From Ectothiorhodospira sp. BSL-9 (GTDB lineage: Bacteria; Pseudomonadota; Gammaproteobacteria; Ectothiorhodospirales; Ectothiorhodospiraceae), in NCBI RefSeq assembly GCF_001632845.1, contig NZ_CP011994.1, forward strand, positions 2,242,001-2,306,000: a DNA stretch of 64,000 bases. The letters are read 5' to 3'. This document shows positions 8,027 through 17,014 of this stretch, one piece after another (within the stretch, counting starts at the first letter, position 1; every line of letters starts with the position of its first letter). The notes below the pieces were generated by a model. The model saw only the letters and a program-made list of their open reading frames with translations, was not told where the DNA came from and searched no databases. Position numbers and translations under genes: made by a program.

Positions 8027-9382
8027 TCAGTCGAACACCTGACTCAGCACGTCTCTATAATTGCGGATGCGCTGCACGAAGTGCACTGGCTCGTAACCTC
8101 GCGCGTAGCCATACCGTAACTGTGGGTAATACCGCTCATCCGAGAGGAGCGGTAGAACCTCCCGCATGTCAGCCCAGCTGTCCGGGTCTTTCCCCAGATC
8201 CCGGGCCAGTTGGCGTGCGTCCAGGAGGTGGCCCCTTCCCACGTTGTAGCTAGCCAGGGCCAGGAAGGTACGGTCGGGTTCCGGAATGTGATCCGGCAGT
8301 CGCTGGTGACGATCTTCCAGATAGCGGGCACCGGCCAGGATGCTTTGTTCAGGATCCAGGCGATTGGTGACGCCCAGGGATCGTGCGGTGTTCTGGGTGA
8401 GCATCATCATGCCGCGTACGCCAGTGGGACTGCGTGCATTGGGATTCCAGTGAGATTCCTGATAGGACAGGGCCGCCAGCAGGTCTGCCGGCATGTCGGT
8501 TTCCTCCTCGGCGGCCAGAAAAAGATCCTTGAACTCGGGCAGGCGATCCTCAATGCGCCGGTTCAGGGCCCGCAGGTCCACATAATCAAACTCTTCGATG
8601 TACGCATAATGCCTGCGCTCCATGCGATCGATGGCTTCATCGCCCTCACGGCTGTTCATCCAGCTGAAGGCCTGCTCGGAGAGCTTCGTGGTGCCTTGAG
8701 CCAGGTACCAGCCCAGGTTCTGGCCCTCGGTGAGATCCATGGCCACGCTCAGTGACGGCATGAAACGGCGGTTGACCTTGACGATGTTGGAGTCGGCCAC
8801 GGTGCACTGCAGGGCGTTTTCCGCCACTTCTCCCAGCAGCCGTTCGGTGCCCTTGTCCACTTCCTGGAAACTCAGCCCCTCGTGATCGCCCGCCAGCGTC
8901 CGCAGCCGCTCGGCGTAGCTCGAATCCGCTGTCACCACGATTTCCACGTCGGCCAGATCCGGGGTTTGCCTGGGCTTGCTGGCAAGATCACGATGGCATA
9001 CCACCTGTTGAGTGACCTCGGTGTGAGCCGGCCCCCGTTCAAAGCGCTGGTTACGGGATTCCAGGTGTGTCAGTCCCGACGCGGCCAGGTGGGCCTTGCC
9101 CGCCTCCAGTGCCTCGATCACCCGGGCAGTGGAATCCACCACCATCCAATCCACCTCCCAACCCCGGGCTTCGGCAAAATCGGTCACCAGATCGTATTCA
9201 GGCCCACTGGGACGCTCGTGTCGGTCCAGATAGTAGGTGGTGGGTCCGTTTCGGGTCACCACGACCAGCACCCCGGATTCATCCGGATGGATTTGAGCCA
9301 CGCCGGCCCCCCTGTCACAGCCGCTGAGCAGTGCCAGGGTCAGGCAGAGAAGAGGCAAAAGGCCAGGTAGCTTTCTCATCAA
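8027..9382 (-). CDS. mltF: MltF-type membrane-bound lytic murein transglycosylase
   Basis: Cleaves peptidoglycan glycan strands with 1,6-anhydro ring formation, anchored to the outer membrane. The N-terminus is a lipoprotein signal ending at C22 (LLSGC). Residues about 35-265 form a periplasmic solute-binding (SBP_3) regulatory domain and about 280-451 a GH23 lytic transglycosylase domain. The catalytic glutamate is E309 in LSYQESHWNP, followed by GVRGMMMLTQNTA and the conserved ALASYNVG. Length (451) is close to E. coli MltF (518), with a shorter interdomain region. The start has two consecutive ATG codons; either is possible. Confidence 0.92.
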   Translation of the reverse strand: MMRKLPGLLPLLCLTLALLSGCDRGAGVAQIHPDESGVLVVVTRNGPTTYYLDRHERPSGPEYDLVTDFAEARGWEVDWMVVDSTARVIEALEAGKAHLAASGLTHLESRNQRFERGPAHTEVTQQVVCHRDLASKPRQTPDLADVEIVVTADSSYAERLRTLAGDHEGLSFQEVDKGTERLLGEVAENALQCTVADSNIVKVNRRFMPSLSVAMDLTEGQNLGWYLAQGTTKLSEQAFSWMNSREGDEAIDRMERRHYAYIEEFDYVDLRALNRRIEDRLPEFKDLFLAAEEETDMPADLLAALSYQESHWNPNARSPTGVRGMMMLTQNTARSLGVTNRLDPEQSILAGARYLEDRHQRLPDHIPEPDRTFLALASYNVGRGHLLDARQLARDLGKDPDSWADMREVLPLLSDERYYPQLRYGYARGYEPVHFVQRIRNYRDVLSQVFD

Positions 9383-9499
9383 TTCGTCTCACGGCTATCC
9401 CATAAGCAAGACTATACTCATCCCGTAGACGGTGTGCAGACACAGGCCAGGCACACCAGTGGGATTCGGGCCATGATGGTGGGTAAAGGGGATGAGCGC

Positions 9500-9919
9500 A
9501 TGAAGGTCACAGAGTCCTTCTACATGGGTGAACCTCTAGGGCAGCAGCATCAGACGCTGGCCGCCGCCACCTATAATCGCGCCCAGTTGCTGCTGGCTCA
9601 TAGTGGTGAAACGAGCCTGTTCGTGCCGATCCGCTCCATGCAGTACCTTGCGGTGTTACAGGCGCGGGAATTTCTCTTCGTGGATGGAATGGGTTCCCGC
9701 GTGGTGGAGGTGGCCTGGCGTCACTTTCGCCCAAGCGAGCGTGATTCGCTGGACGCCCCGGTACCGTTTGAACTGGTCTTTTTCCGACAGGATTCAGCGG
9801 AGGTGGTGCGCCGGCTCCACGGCGAGTTGCGCCGCGCCCTGGATCAGCTGGCATCCCGCCACGCCCTGCAGGGTGCGCCAACAGGCCAGGTGATCCCCTT
9901 CCGCCGCCAGCGCACCTGA
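9500..9919 (+). CDS. Conserved hypothetical protein
   Basis: A 139-residue soluble protein with no recognised domain. It has no signal peptide or membrane helix. The C-terminal half contains an amphipathic, Arg-rich helix (VVRRLHGELRRALDQLASRH), and the protein ends in VIPFRRQRT. I take ATG 9500 because AAAGGGG lies 8 bases before it; an in-frame ATG at 9434 has no ribosome site. The stop codon overlaps the first A-run of a palindromic repeat array. Confidence 0.6.
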   Translation: MKVTESFYMGEPLGQQHQTLAAATYNRAQLLLAHSGETSLFVPIRSMQYLAVLQAREFLFVDGMGSRVVEVAWRHFRPSERDSLDAPVPFELVFFRQDSAEVVRRLHGELRRALDQLASRHALQGAPTGQVIPFRRQRT

Positions 9920-10047
9920 AAAGGGGACCAAAAAAGGGGACAGACCAAAAAAGGGGACAGACACCTTTTTCCAACGTTTGGCACGAGCCTGGGTTTGCCA
10001 ACGAGATTCGGAAAGAGCAGGGTAAAAAGGTGTCTGTCCCCTTTTTT
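9919..10047. repeat. GGGGACAGACACC palindromic repeat with stuttered left arm (copy A)
   Basis: The left side carries three successive, progressively longer copies: AAAAGGGGACC (9919-9929), AAAAAAGGGGACAGACC (9930-9946) and AAAAAAGGGGACAGACACC (9947-9965). The right arm at 10024-10047 is the reverse complement (GGTGTCTGTCCCC followed by T6). The arms enclose about 53 bases. Unlike the other three copies, it lies between two genes on the same strand. Confidence 0.85.
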
Positions 10048-10079
10048 GCGGAACGAACAAAGATCAAGAGGCGCTTTTC

Positions 10080-10715
10080 ATGTTGTCCAGATACTGGCGT
10101 GCCCCGTGGTCACTGATGCTGGTGGTGTGCCTGTTCTGGCTGGGTGCCTGCTCCCCCCGGCCGGAGCCCCTGCTGCTATTGCCACCAGATGCGGTGATCC
10201 TGGCCTTTGGTGACAGCCTGACCCATGGCACCGGGGCCGAGGCGGGAGCCAGCTATCCGGCGCATCTGGCGCGGATGACCGGTCTGGAGGTGATCAACGC
10301 AGGCGTGCCCGGCGAGGTGACCACTCAGGGGCGGGTACGTCTGCCCGGATTACTGGATCAGTATCAACCCGATCTGCTGATCCTGATCCACGGCGGTAAC
10401 GACATGCTCAGGCGCGGTGACGGTGAAATCAAACGACAGAACCTGGAGGACATGATCCTGACCGCCCGGCAGAGGGACATCCAGGTGGTGATGGCGGCGG
10501 TGCCCACCCCGGCCCTGTGGCGGCTCAGTGGTGCCCAGGTGTACCAGGATCTGGCCGATGAACTGGGGGTGACCCTGGAGGGTGATGCCCTGGCGTATAT
10601 TCTTTCCCGGGATTCCCTCAAGGCGGACCCCATCCACCCCAATGCCGAGGGCTATCGAATCCTGGCGGAGCGAATTCATGACCTGCTCCGGGAGGCAGGC
10701 GCGTTGATCAACTGA
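10080..10715 (+). CDS. tesA: TesA-type arylesterase / SGNH-hydrolase lipoprotein
   Basis: Member of the GDSL/SGNH esterase family, related to thioesterase I/protease I/lysophospholipase L1. Block I is FGDSLTHGTG with the nucleophile S46, block III is HGGNDML, and block V is DPIHPNAEGY with the catalytic Asp/His. The N-terminus is hydrophobic and ends in a lipobox-like LGAC (C24), so it may be a lipoprotein rather than the soluble periplasmic TesA of E. coli. The classic neighbour, the YbbA/YbbP ABC transporter, is absent here. Confidence 0.88.
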   Translation: MLSRYWRAPWSLMLVVCLFWLGACSPRPEPLLLLPPDAVILAFGDSLTHGTGAEAGASYPAHLARMTGLEVINAGVPGEVTTQGRVRLPGLLDQYQPDLLILIHGGNDMLRRGDGEIKRQNLEDMILTARQRDIQVVMAAVPTPALWRLSGAQVYQDLADELGVTLEGDALAYILSRDSLKADPIHPNAEGYRILAERIHDLLREAGALIN

Positions 10716-10828
10716 AGTGATCAAACAGGTGCGGGTACGAGGTGATATGGCGGCACACATCCCGGGCATGGGAATGCGCAGGGAGATACCCAGCGCCGCG
10801 GCGTTGCCGAGGCACTGGGTGTGTGGAT

Positions 10829-11101
10829 TCAGGTGCGGGTGTCTGGGCCCGGACCCGGACCCAGGTCCGGCTTTCTGGCGATCTCCGTAAGCCGGTCGTG
10901 AATGCTGAACAGGACCAGCATCAGTTCACAGCCGACGCGCCAGAACACCACCCCCAGCACCAGCATCATCAGCCCGCCGAAGAAGCTCTGCCCGAACATG
11001 GTCCCCAGCGCGCCGATCACGATGGCGGCCAAGCCGATCCAGAAAATGATGTGGATGAAGGGCGGCGTGATCATCTTGCGGAATAGCAGATAGTCATTCA
11101 T
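10829..11101 (-). CDS. DUF4282 small membrane protein
   Basis: A 90-residue protein with two membrane helices (IHIIFWIGLAAIVIGALGTMF and GGLMMLVLGVVFWRVGCEL) flanked by an N-terminal MNDYLLFRKMITP and a cytoplasmic tail with FSIHDRLTEI, the DUF4282 pattern. The tail ends in a low-complexity GPGPGPDTRT. I start at 11101 because the longer upstream frame has no membrane-protein character. Function is unknown. Confidence 0.8.
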   Translation of the reverse strand: MNDYLLFRKMITPPFIHIIFWIGLAAIVIGALGTMFGQSFFGGLMMLVLGVVFWRVGCELMLVLFSIHDRLTEIARKPDLGPGPGPDTRT

Positions 11102-11313
11102 TGGTGTCACTCCCCTTAAGTTCTTCCTGACGTGGATCGGCGTGCAGACACCGGTCCGTGAAAGCGGCCGAATACCGCGGGGCAGCCCGGCGCCCGCGCC
11201 GAACGAACGTGAAAGCCCCCTGAAAGTATAGTGGGTTGACAGCAAGACGCTGCCGACCCGGCGTTGAGCGTCTATCCTTGGCAACAGCGCCCATTCATTT
11301 CGCGACGGCGGAC

Positions 11314-12087
11314 ATGACCGTGAATCCCCCCGCACATCCCCATGTGGCCCTGTATGCCACCTGCTTGATGGACCTTTATCGCCCCAATGTGGGGTTCTCC
11401 GCCATCCAGCTGCTGGAGTCGGCGGGCTGCCGGGTGAGCGTGCCGCGGGGGCAGACCTGCTGCGGACAGCCGGCCTATAACAGCGGCGACCGGGCCACTG
11501 CCCGGGCCCTGGCGCTGCGGGTGTTGCAGGAATTCGAGGGTTTTGACTACGTGGTGCTGCCCTCGGGCACCTGCGGCGCCATGATGCAGGCCTATCCAGC
11601 CCTGCTTGCTGATGATCCCGAGCTGCAGGTCCGGGCTCGGGATCTGGCCGACCGGACCTTCGAGCTGACGTCCTTTCTGGTGGATGTGATGGGAGTGACC
11701 GCAGTGGATGCGCAACTGGATGGCATCGCCACCTATCACGACTCGTGTTCCGGCCTTCGGGAACTGGGGGTGCGGAATCAGCCGCGCCGACTACTGTCCA
11801 CGTTGCGGGGGCTGGAACTCAAGGAGATGAGCGACGCCCATGTCTGTTGCGGGTTTGGGGGCCTGTTCAGTGTGAAATACCCGGAGATCTCCGGGCGCAT
11901 GGTGTCCGACAAGGGGCATCGGGTGGGTGAGACTGGCGCCGGTTTCCTGCTGGGTGGTGACCTGGGGTGCTTGTTGAACATTGCCGGCCGACTGCGCCAT
12001 GAGGGCAGCGCCGTCCGGGTCTTTCACGTGGCCGAGGTGCTGGCCGGGCGCACCGGCGTGCCGGCCATCGGGGAGGGCAGGGCATGA
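11314..12087 (+). CDS. lutA: LutA/YkgE-type (Fe-S)-binding protein
   Basis: Subunit of the LutABC L-lactate oxidation complex. It has two cysteine-rich CCG domains: CCGQPAYNSGD in the first half and CCGFGGLFSVKYPEIS in the second, with the intervening YHDSCSGLRELGV. Length, about 257 residues, matches YkgE/LutA. The ATG at 11314 gives the family N-terminus (HPHVALYATCLMDLYRP); longer in-frame starts are unlikely. The stop overlaps the next start by 4 bases, so it is translationally coupled to the LutBC fusion. Confidence 0.92.
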   Translation: MTVNPPAHPHVALYATCLMDLYRPNVGFSAIQLLESAGCRVSVPRGQTCCGQPAYNSGDRATARALALRVLQEFEGFDYVVLPSGTCGAMMQAYPALLADDPELQVRARDLADRTFELTSFLVDVMGVTAVDAQLDGIATYHDSCSGLRELGVRNQPRRLLSTLRGLELKEMSDAHVCCGFGGLFSVKYPEISGRMVSDKGHRVGETGAGFLLGGDLGCLLNIAGRLRHEGSAVRVFHVAEVLAGRTGVPAIGEGRA

Positions 12088-14120
12088 ACACGTCCGCAGG
12101 GGATTTCAAGTCCCGGGCCCGGGCGGCCCTGAAGGATCGACATCTGGAGCAGGCCCTGGGTCGTGCCCGGGATGGTTTCGTGCTCAAGCGCCGCAAGGCC
12201 GTGGACGCCCGGCCCGACTTCGAGGCCCTGCGCGATCGGGGGGTGGCCATCCGGGACCATACCCTGGATCACCTGGAAGACTACCTGCAACAGTTCATTC
12301 AGGCCTTCGAGGCCCAGGGCGGCCAGGTGCACCGGGCTGCGGATGCCCAACAGGCCCGGCGCATCGTTCTGGATATCTGCCGTCAGGCGGGTGCCCGACG
12401 CGTGACCAAGGGCAAGTCCATGGTGGCCGAGGAGGTGGGTCTCAACGAAGCCCTGGATGACGCCGGCTACGATCGGGTGGAGACCGACCTGGGTGAGTAC
12501 ATCATCCAGCTGGCCCATGAGACCCCCAGCCACATCATTGCGCCCGCGGTTCACAAGACCCGCGAGCAGATCACCGAACTCTTTCACGAATACCACCGGA
12601 TACTGGGCTTCCCGGAACGGGTGACCAGTATCCCGGGCCTGGTGAATGAGGCCCGCAGTGTGCTGCGTGAACGCTTTCTCACCGCTGATGTGGGCATCAC
12701 CGGCGCCAACTTCCTGGTGGCCGAGAACGGTGCCAGTGTGATCGTCACCAACGAGGGTAACGGGGATCTGACCGCCACGTTGCCCCGGGTGCATGTTTCT
12801 GTGACGGGCATCGAGAGGGTGGTGCCCACACTGGAGGACATGACGACCCTGCTGCGCCTGCTGGGTCGTAGCGCCACGGGACAGGTGATGACCAGCTACA
12901 CCACCCTATCCACCGGTCCACGCCGCACCGATGACACGGATGGCCCGTTGGCGCATCATGTGGTGCTGGTGGACAACGGCCGAGCGGGCATGCTGGCGGA
13001 TCCGCGTTACCGGGCCATGCTGCGTTGCATTCGTTGCGGGGCCTGTCTGAATCACTGCCCGGTGTATGGCGCCATCGGCGGTCATGCCTATGGGTGGGTG
13101 TACCCCGGGCCCATGGGTTCGGTGCTCACCCCCCTGACCCGCGGTCTGGCCAGCGCCCCGGATCTACCCCAGGCCTGCACCCTGAATGGCCATTGTGCCG
13201 AGGTGTGTCCGGTGAAGATTCCGTTGCCGGAGTTGCTCCGTGGGCTCCGTGAATATCAATTCGAGCAGCGGGTGGTGGGTCGACGGCCCCGCTGGGCGGT
13301 GTGGCTATGGGGTCAGGTGGCCCGGCGGCCGGGGTTGTATCGCCTGGTAGCCCGGTGGTCGGCGCGGACCCTGGCCTGGCTGGGGAGGGGGCAGGGCGTG
13401 CTCCGGCGTTTGCCCATGGCGTCCGGCTGGTTTAAGGGCGGGAGGTATCTGCCGGTGCCGGAGGGGCGCAGTTTTCTTGATATGTGGGATGGAGGACGCC
13501 CAGTGCCTTCCGCCCCCCTCACCCCAACCCCTCTCCCCGGTGGGGAGAGGGGCTCTGGATCGCAGGCTGCGGACTCCACCTATGTTCTCCCTTCTCCCCC
13601 CGGGGGAGAAGGGCCGGGGATGAGGGGCTTTGAAAGTGCGCTGGAGCAGGCTGCCGGGACCCTTGAGTGGGTCGATCAGCCAGATGACATCCCCCGGCAA
13701 CTTGCCCGCATCATGCAGCAACAGGGCCTTGCTGGCCCGGTGGTCGTGGCCCCGGCGCTGGCTCACCTGGACTGGGCGGGCGCTGGACTGGCCCCCCGCT
13801 TCGGACCCGCCCTGGGCGATGAAACCGTCGGCCTGAGCCAGGCGGTCTGTGGCGTGGCCGAGACGGGTACGCTGGTCCTTGCTTCAGGTGCAGATGACCC
13901 CACCACCATCAACTTCCTGCCTGAATACCACTTTGTGGTGCTGTCGTCGTCGAACGTGGTGGATTGCCTGGAGGATGCCTGGACGCGACTCCGGGAACGG
14001 GATACCCCCTGGCCACGAACCATCAACCTCATCACCGGCCCTTCGCGCACCGCAGACGTAGAGCAGACCATCCAGCTCGGCGCCCACGGCCCCCGCAGCC
14101 TGAAGGTGTTCATGCTGTAA
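12084..14120 (+). CDS. lutBC: LutB-LutC fusion protein of lactate oxidation
   Basis: The first ~470 residues are a complete LutB/YkgF: an LUD domain (KGKSMVAEEVGLNEAL, GANFLVAENGASVIVTNEG), then two ferredoxin-type clusters, CIRCGACLNHCPVYG near residue 315 and CTLNGHCAEVCPVKIP near residue 370, and a C-terminal helical part ending FLDMWDGGRP. Residues about 475-515 are a Pro/Gly-rich linker encoded by palindromic repeats. Residues about 517-678 are the catalytic part of LutC (ETVGLSQAVCGVAETGTLVL, ITGPSRTADVEQT, GAHGPRSLKV). The usual first ~40-60 residues of LutC are missing. LutB and LutC are normally separate proteins, so this is a fusion or a read-through product created around the repeat. 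Confidence 0.88.
   Translation: MNTSAGDFKSRARAALKDRHLEQALGRARDGFVLKRRKAVDARPDFEALRDRGVAIRDHTLDHLEDYLQQFIQAFEAQGGQVHRAADAQQARRIVLDICRQAGARRVTKGKSMVAEEVGLNEALDDAGYDRVETDLGEYIIQLAHETPSHIIAPAVHKTREQITELFHEYHRILGFPERVTSIPGLVNEARSVLRERFLTADVGITGANFLVAENGASVIVTNEGNGDLTATLPRVHVSVTGIERVVPTLEDMTTLLRLLGRSATGQVMTSYTTLSTGPRRTDDTDGPLAHHVVLVDNGRAGMLADPRYRAMLRCIRCGACLNHCPVYGAIGGHAYGWVYPGPMGSVLTPLTRGLASAPDLPQACTLNGHCAEVCPVKIPLPELLRGLREYQFEQRVVGRRPRWAVWLWGQVARRPGLYRLVARWSARTLAWLGRGQGVLRRLPMASGWFKGGRYLPVPEGRSFLDMWDGGRPVPSAPLTPTPLPGGERGSGSQAADSTYVLPSPPGGEGPGMRGFESALEQAAGTLEWVDQPDDIPRQLARIMQQQGLAGPVVVAPALAHLDWAGAGLAPRFGPALGDETVGLSQAVCGVAETGTLVLASGADDPTTINFLPEYHFVVLSSSNVVDCLEDAWTRLRERDTPWPRTINLITGPSRTADVEQTIQLGAHGPRSLKVFML
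13514..13628. repeat. CTTCTCCCC/GGGGAGAAG palindromes inside the lutBC reading frame (copy 2)
   Basis: Two hairpins, at 13528-13552 (CCCCTCTCCCC/GGGGAGAGGGG) and 13589-13613 (CCCTTCTCCCCC/GGGGGAGAAGGG), are followed by CCGGGGATGAGGGGC. They belong to the same family as the intergenic copies at 3.4, 28.2 and 41.3 kb but here are translated, encoding the low-complexity linker with PTPLPGGERG and PSPPGGEGPG. Confidence 0.85.
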
Positions 14121-14128
14121 AAAAGGGC

Positions 14129-14185
14129 AAAAAAAGGGGACAGACACCTTTTTCCACGGGTAAAAAGGTGTCTGTCCCCTTTTTT
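14129..14185. repeat. GGGGACAGACACC palindrome, bidirectional terminator-like (copy B)
   Basis: The arms AAAAAAAGGGGACAGACACC (from 14129) and GGTGTCTGTCCCCTTTTTT (to 14185) form a near-perfect hairpin of about 24 base pairs with an 8-base loop. It lies between the convergent lutBC and ATPase genes. A-runs before and T-runs after the GC core make it look like a Rho-independent terminator on both strands. Confidence 0.88.
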
Positions 14186-14190
14186 GCTTT

Positions 14191-16932
14191 TTAGTCAGTG
14201 TTTACCCACGGCAGTCGCCGCAGCACCGTCTTTTCCAGTTCCACGATGATGAACAACGCCAGTCCGAACAGCAGGATGCGGGCCCAGTCTTCCCAGCCGA
14301 TGGGGGTGGTGCCGAACAGGGTGTTCATCACCGGTGCATAGGTGAAGGCCAGTTGCAGCAGCACCAGGATGCCGATGGCCAGCCACATGGCCCTGGACTG
14401 GAAGATGGCCCAGCCACGCAGGACCGGCTGATAGATCAGGCGCAGGTTCAGCAGGTAGAAGGCCTGACCGGCCACCAGGGTGTTGATGGCCACGGTGCGG
14501 GCCAGTTCGGAGGAGGTGCCCACCACTTCCTCCATCCACACGAAATGCCCGAACGTGCCCAGCCACAGGAGCACCGCCACGAAGGGGATGCGCCAGAGCA
14601 GAAAGCCCGACAGCAACGGGGCATTGGGATTGCGCGGTGGACGCTTCATTACCCCCGGCTCGCTGGGCTCGAAGGCCAGGGCCATGGCCAGGGTGACGGA
14701 GGTGACCATGTTCACCCACAGCACCTGCACCGGGGTGAGGGGCAGGGCCAGGCCCATGAGGATGGCCATCATGATGGTCATGGACTGCCCGGCATTGGTG
14801 GGCAGCATGTGCAGGATGGCCTTGCGGATGTTGTCGTACACCGTTCGGCCTTCCTCCACCGCATGGGCGATGGAGGCGAAGTTGTCATCGGCCAGCACCA
14901 TCTCCGAGGCCTCCTTGGCCGCCTCGGTGCCCTTGTGGCCCATGGCCACGCCCACGTCGGCGCGCTTCAGGGCAGGGGCGTCGTTGACGCCATCACCCGT
15001 CATGGCCACGATGCTGCCGCCGTGCTGCAGGGCCTGTACCAGTCGCAGCTTGTGCTCGGGGGTGGTGCGGGCGAACACATCCGTCGTGCGGGCGGTCTCC
15101 CTGAGCTGTTCCGGAGTCATGTGATCCAGCTCGTGGCCGGAGATGGCGGTGGCCTTTTTGCCGCCGCCGATCCCCAACAAGCCGCCCACGGCCTGGGCCG
15201 TGATGAGATGATCGCCGGTGATCATCTTCACCCGGATGCCCGCCTCCAGGGATTGGCCTACCGCCCGGATGGCCTCCTCCCGGGGTGGGTCGATGATGCC
15301 CAGGATGGCCAGCAGGGAGAATCCTCCCGCCTCCACCTGGCTGTAGCTGAGTTCGTTCTGGTGCGGTCGGGCATCCCTCGCCGCCACGGCCAGCAGGCGC
15401 TCACCCCGGGCGGCCACTTCTTCCATGGCCTGCTCCCACCAGGCCCGCTCCAGCGGGCGTGCCCCATCGCGGGTCTGCTCATGCTCACACAACTCCAGCA
15501 CGCGCTCCGGCGCACCCTTGAGGTAGATCACGCCCTGTCCGTCGTGATCCCGGTGCAGGGTGGCCATGTACTTGTGGTCCGACTCAAAGGGGATCACATC
15601 CACCCGGGGCATCTGTCCCTGTTCGGTCTGCGGATCCATGCCGGCCTTGCGGGCCAGGACCACCAGGGAGCCCTCCGTGGGATCCCCTTCCATCACCCAG
15701 TGACCTTCCTTTTCGAATACCTGGGCATCGTTGCAGAGCAGACCCACCCTCAGGGCCTGGGCAAGCACCGGATCTTCATCGGGATTGATGTCCTGGCCGG
15801 CCTCGGCAAACCCGCCCTGGGGCGCGTAGCCCACGCCGTCCACCTGCACATGATGCTCCCGGCTGCGCAGGGAGGAGACCGTCATCTCGTTGCGGGTGAG
15901 GGTGCCGGTCTTGTCGGAACAGATGGTGGACACCGATCCCAGGGTCTCCACCGCCGGCAGGCGTCGGATGATGGCGTTGCGTCGGGCCATCTTCTGCACG
16001 CCGATGGCCAGGGCGATGGTCAGGATGGCCGGCAGACCCTCGGGGATGGTGGACACCGCCAGACTGGCAGCGGCGAGAAACATCTCGTCCAGGGGGTAGC
16101 TGCGCACCCAGTAACCAAAGGCAAAGGTGGCTGCCGCGACCACGATGATGACGCCCGCCAGCCAACGCCCGAACTGCTCCATCTGCCGCACCAGCGGCGT
16201 CTGCAGGCTGTCCACCTCGCCCAGCATGGTGGAGATGCGGCCCACCTCCGTGGTCTGCCCGGTGGCCACCACCAGGCCCCGACCGCGACCAAAGGTGACC
16301 AGGGTGCCGGAATAGGCCATGCAGAGCCGATCGCCCAGGGGGGCATCCCTTGCCACAGGTGGCACTGCCTTTTCCACCGGCACTGACTCCCCGGTGAGCA
16401 CGGCCTCGTCGATGCGCAGGTTCTTGGCATTCAGCAGGCGCAGATCCGCCGGTACCTTGTCGCCCGCCTGCAGGTAGACCACATCCCCGGGAACCAGGCT
16501 GCTGGCCTCCACCTCGCGCCGATGACCATCCCGCAGCACCAGGGCCCGGGGTGAGAGCATCTTGCGGATGGCATCCAGGGCTTTTTCGGCCTTCCCCTCC
16601 TGCACGAAGCCGATCAGGGTGTTGATCAGCACCACTGCCAGGATCACGCCGGTGTCCACCCAGTGGCCCAGCAGGGCGGTGCCCAGGGCGGCCACCATCA
16701 GGATATAGATCAGGATGTTGTGAAAATGCCGGAAGAACCGCATCAACGGGCCGGCCTTTTCCGGCGGGCGCAGTTCGTTGGGGCCATGCTGCTCCAGGCG
16801 CTGTTCCGCCGCCTGGGTGGTCAATCCGTCGGCATGCGACTCCCAATGCCGGACCACCTGGTCGGGGTCCTGGGCGTGCCAGACCGGCCTCTCTTGGGTG
16901 TCACCTTGATCCTGTCGGGTGTTTGAATCCAT
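14191..16932 (-). CDS. P-type cation-transporting ATPase (Ca2+/Na+/H+-like)
   Basis: Type II P-type ATPase of 913 residues. The N-terminal cation-ATPase domain (HAQDPDQVVRHWESHADGL) is followed by the actuator TGES motif, M4 with STIPEGLPA, the phosphorylation site at D340 (SDKTGTLT), the nucleotide-binding KGAPERVL and the hinge TGDGVNDAPALKRADVGVAM. In M5 and M6 the ion-ligand positions are unusual: PTNAGQSM and NMVTSVTLAM lack the Glu and Asp found in SERCA-type calcium pumps, so the ion is uncertain. A monocistronic gene, divergent from the DUF6394/channel pair. Confidence 0.88.
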   Translation of the reverse strand: MDSNTRQDQGDTQERPVWHAQDPDQVVRHWESHADGLTTQAAEQRLEQHGPNELRPPEKAGPLMRFFRHFHNILIYILMVAALGTALLGHWVDTGVILAVVLINTLIGFVQEGKAEKALDAIRKMLSPRALVLRDGHRREVEASSLVPGDVVYLQAGDKVPADLRLLNAKNLRIDEAVLTGESVPVEKAVPPVARDAPLGDRLCMAYSGTLVTFGRGRGLVVATGQTTEVGRISTMLGEVDSLQTPLVRQMEQFGRWLAGVIIVVAAATFAFGYWVRSYPLDEMFLAAASLAVSTIPEGLPAILTIALAIGVQKMARRNAIIRRLPAVETLGSVSTICSDKTGTLTRNEMTVSSLRSREHHVQVDGVGYAPQGGFAEAGQDINPDEDPVLAQALRVGLLCNDAQVFEKEGHWVMEGDPTEGSLVVLARKAGMDPQTEQGQMPRVDVIPFESDHKYMATLHRDHDGQGVIYLKGAPERVLELCEHEQTRDGARPLERAWWEQAMEEVAARGERLLAVAARDARPHQNELSYSQVEAGGFSLLAILGIIDPPREEAIRAVGQSLEAGIRVKMITGDHLITAQAVGGLLGIGGGKKATAISGHELDHMTPEQLRETARTTDVFARTTPEHKLRLVQALQHGGSIVAMTGDGVNDAPALKRADVGVAMGHKGTEAAKEASEMVLADDNFASIAHAVEEGRTVYDNIRKAILHMLPTNAGQSMTIMMAILMGLALPLTPVQVLWVNMVTSVTLAMALAFEPSEPGVMKRPPRNPNAPLLSGFLLWRIPFVAVLLWLGTFGHFVWMEEVVGTSSELARTVAINTLVAGQAFYLLNLRLIYQPVLRGWAIFQSRAMWLAIGILVLLQLAFTYAPVMNTLFGTTPIGWEDWARILLFGLALFIIVELEKTVLRRLPWVNTD

Positions 16933-17014
16933 CGGTACCGCTCCACTCTACCGCTTGATCCTTGCAAGGTTAACATCGACCATAGGGACTACAACCATCC
17001 CAAGGGACGCCCCG

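Noticed and set aside
9919-9965. Short tandem repeat resembling the start of a CRISPR array
   Set aside because: Units are of unequal length, without spacers, and match the palindrome family found elsewhere.
14353-16386. 677-codon plus-strand frame opposite the P-type ATPase
   Set aside because: Composition dominated by His, Gln and Gly and no domain; the minus strand has all P-type ATPase motifs.
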